Below, piece after piece: positions 34,597 through 35,454 of a stretch of 35,454 bases of DNA (position 1 is its first letter; each line of letters opens with the position of its first letter). The position numbers and the translations under genes are program-made. The notes beneath the pieces are model-generated. The model had not been told where the DNA came from. It searched no databases and saw nothing but the letters and a program-made list of their open reading frames with translations. The stretch covers positions 1 to 35,454 of the forward strand of contig PBSL01000060.1 in the NCBI GenBank assembly GCA_002726205.1, given 5' to 3'. Origin of the DNA: Planctomycetaceae bacterium. Lineage in GTDB: Bacteria; Planctomycetota; Planctomycetia; Planctomycetales; Planctomycetaceae.

Positions 34597-35454
34597 ATGG
34601 AGTGGTTTCTGGCGCTGGTGGCACTGACCGGCATGGAAATCGTGCTGGGCATCGACAACGTGGTCTTCATCGCCATTCTCTGCGGCCGATTGCCTGCAGA
34701 CCAGCAGGGACTCGCCCGCCGGCTGGGCCTGGCCGCCGCGTTGCTCACCCGGCTGCTGTTGCTGATCCTGCTGTTCTCGATGGTCAATTCCGGTGAGGAC
34801 AGTTTCTTCAGCAGCCCGCTGCTGACATTCTCGGAATGGGGCTTCCCGGAGAGCTGGTTGCCGGAAGACGACATTTTCAGCGTCAAGGACCTGATCCTGT
34901 TTGCCGGTGGGCTGTTTCTGATCGGCAAGAGCGTTCACGAGGTGCACGATGCGCTGGAAGGGGAAGCCGGCGACGAGGATGAAGAGACATCGGTCAGTTT
35001 CGGCAGCGTGATCTTTCAGGTCGCCCTGCTCGATATCGTCTTTTCGCTCGACTCGGTGATTACCGCCGTGGGGATGGCCAACGACCTGTCGGTGATGGTG
35101 ATCGCGATCATTCTCGCCGTCGGCGTGATGCTCTTCTGCGCCGATGCGATCAGCCGGTTCATCGATGAAAATCCCACGTTGAAGATCCTCGCGTTGAGCT
35201 TCCTGATCCTGATCGGCGTGATGCTGACAGCCGAATCGACCGGCATGCACATCCAGAAAGGCTACATCTATTTCGCGATGGCGTTTGCCCTGTTCGTCGA
35301 GTTTCTCAACCTGCGAATGAGGGCCAAACACGACCGGAAGAAGCAGCCCCCGACCGAGGAATCTGCCGAGGAATCTGCCGAGGAATCTGCCGAGGAATCT
35401 GCCGAGGAATCTGCCGAGGAATCGGCTGAGGAATCGGCCGAGGAATCGGCCGAG
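34597..35454 (+). CDS. TerC family integral membrane protein (3' end cut by window edge)
   Basis: At least 286 residues are visible. The core (1-245) has about seven membrane helices with the TerC signatures MEIVLGIDNVVFIAIL and DIVFSLDSVITAVGM, whose acidic residues are implicated in metal-ion transport (Mn/Ca export or metallation of secreted proteins in studied relatives). An acidic cytoplasmic or periplasmic loop (GEAGDEDEET) lies mid-protein. After residue 253 comes a tandem Glu-Glu-Ser-Ala tail that continues past the window. The ATG at 34597 follows a GGGAGAGAGA purine run. The gene stands divergent from the aminotransferase operon. Confidence 0.93.
   Translation, partial: MEWFLALVALTGMEIVLGIDNVVFIAILCGRLPADQQGLARRLGLAAALLTRLLLLILLFSMVNSGEDSFFSSPLLTFSEWGFPESWLPEDDIFSVKDLILFAGGLFLIGKSVHEVHDALEGEAGDEDEETSVSFGSVIFQVALLDIVFSLDSVITAVGMANDLSVMVIAIILAVGVMLFCADAISRFIDENPTLKILALSFLILIGVMLTAESTGMHIQKGYIYFAMAFALFVEFLNLRMRAKHDRKKQPPTEESAEESAEESAEESAEESAEESAEESAEESAE
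35356..35454 (+). repeat. 12-bp in-frame tandem repeat encoding Glu-Glu-Ser-Ala
   Basis: Eight complete copies of a 12-base unit are present, and the array runs off the window. The first five are identical (GAGGAATCTGCC, 35356-35415). Copy six ends TCGGCT (35416-35427), and copies seven and eight end TCGGCC. All stay in the TerC reading frame. The identity of the first five copies implies recent expansion by slippage. Confidence 0.95.

Noticed and set aside
32988-34796. A 602-codon plus-strand open frame opposite the two minus-strand aminotransferases
   Set aside because: It is antisense to well-conserved enzymes and lacks motifs; it also runs through the TerC start in another frame.
35356-35454. 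CRISPR-like array
   Set aside because: The repeats are contiguous 12-bp coding units without spacers and stay in frame.

Overview
The window reads as chromosomal DNA of a planctomycete, probably marine. This is an inference from gene content: high GC, two exported sulfatases, many starts without a clear Shine-Dalgarno sequence, an ExbB/ExbD/ExbD envelope operon, tandem lipoprotein paralogues, and RraA/PhyH/MocA-type catabolic genes. I see no insertion sequence, prophage, CRISPR array or rRNA. Genes are tightly packed and no gene-free stretch exceeds 300 bases.

Left region (1-14707, all minus strand). Transcription runs from 14707 towards 1. An envelope operon comes first: a LolA-like secreted protein, a TonB-like membrane protein ending in a von Willebrand A domain, an exported helical-repeat protein, ExbB and two ExbD. 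Most of its genes abut or overlap. After a 238-base gap come the membrane-arm genes of respiratory complex I, nuoH-J-K-L-M-N, without nuoA-G or nuoI. Behind them lie a small hypothetical gene, a TatD-family nuclease and a partial small conserved gene cut by the window edge.

Middle region (14876-26132). Three plus-strand genes encode exported or lipid-anchored proteins: two share a homologous block and the third ends in a DUF11-like domain. A strong rho-independent terminator follows. Next are a serine beta-lactamase-family hydrolase, a tRNA-Leu(GAG) with a recognisable promoter, a sulfatase (minus), methionine aminopeptidase (plus), a PPP-type metallophosphoesterase (plus), a second sulfatase (minus), and an exported redoxin overlapping a membrane-anchored GGDEF diguanylate cyclase.

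Right region (26107-34457). This is a compact set of amino-compound metabolism genes in three facing operons: threonine synthase-like plus AstE/AspA-like deacylase (minus); RraA-like, glutamate-semialdehyde-aminomutase-like and PhyH dioxygenase (plus); and class IV aminotransferase, class III aminotransferase and Gfo/Idh/MocA dehydrogenase (minus). A perfect 14-bp palindrome sits in the divergent promoter between the first two. The substrate cannot be read from sequence. The window ends inside a TerC-family membrane protein whose C-terminus is a 12-bp tandem repeat encoding Glu-Glu-Ser-Ala units that runs off the edge.

The most distinctive item is the TonB/vWA hybrid beside ExbB-ExbD-ExbD. 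It has the Ser-x3-His transmembrane signature of TonB but a metal-binding vWA domain where TonB has its receptor-binding domain, which suggests a proton-motive-force-driven envelope machine of unknown target.
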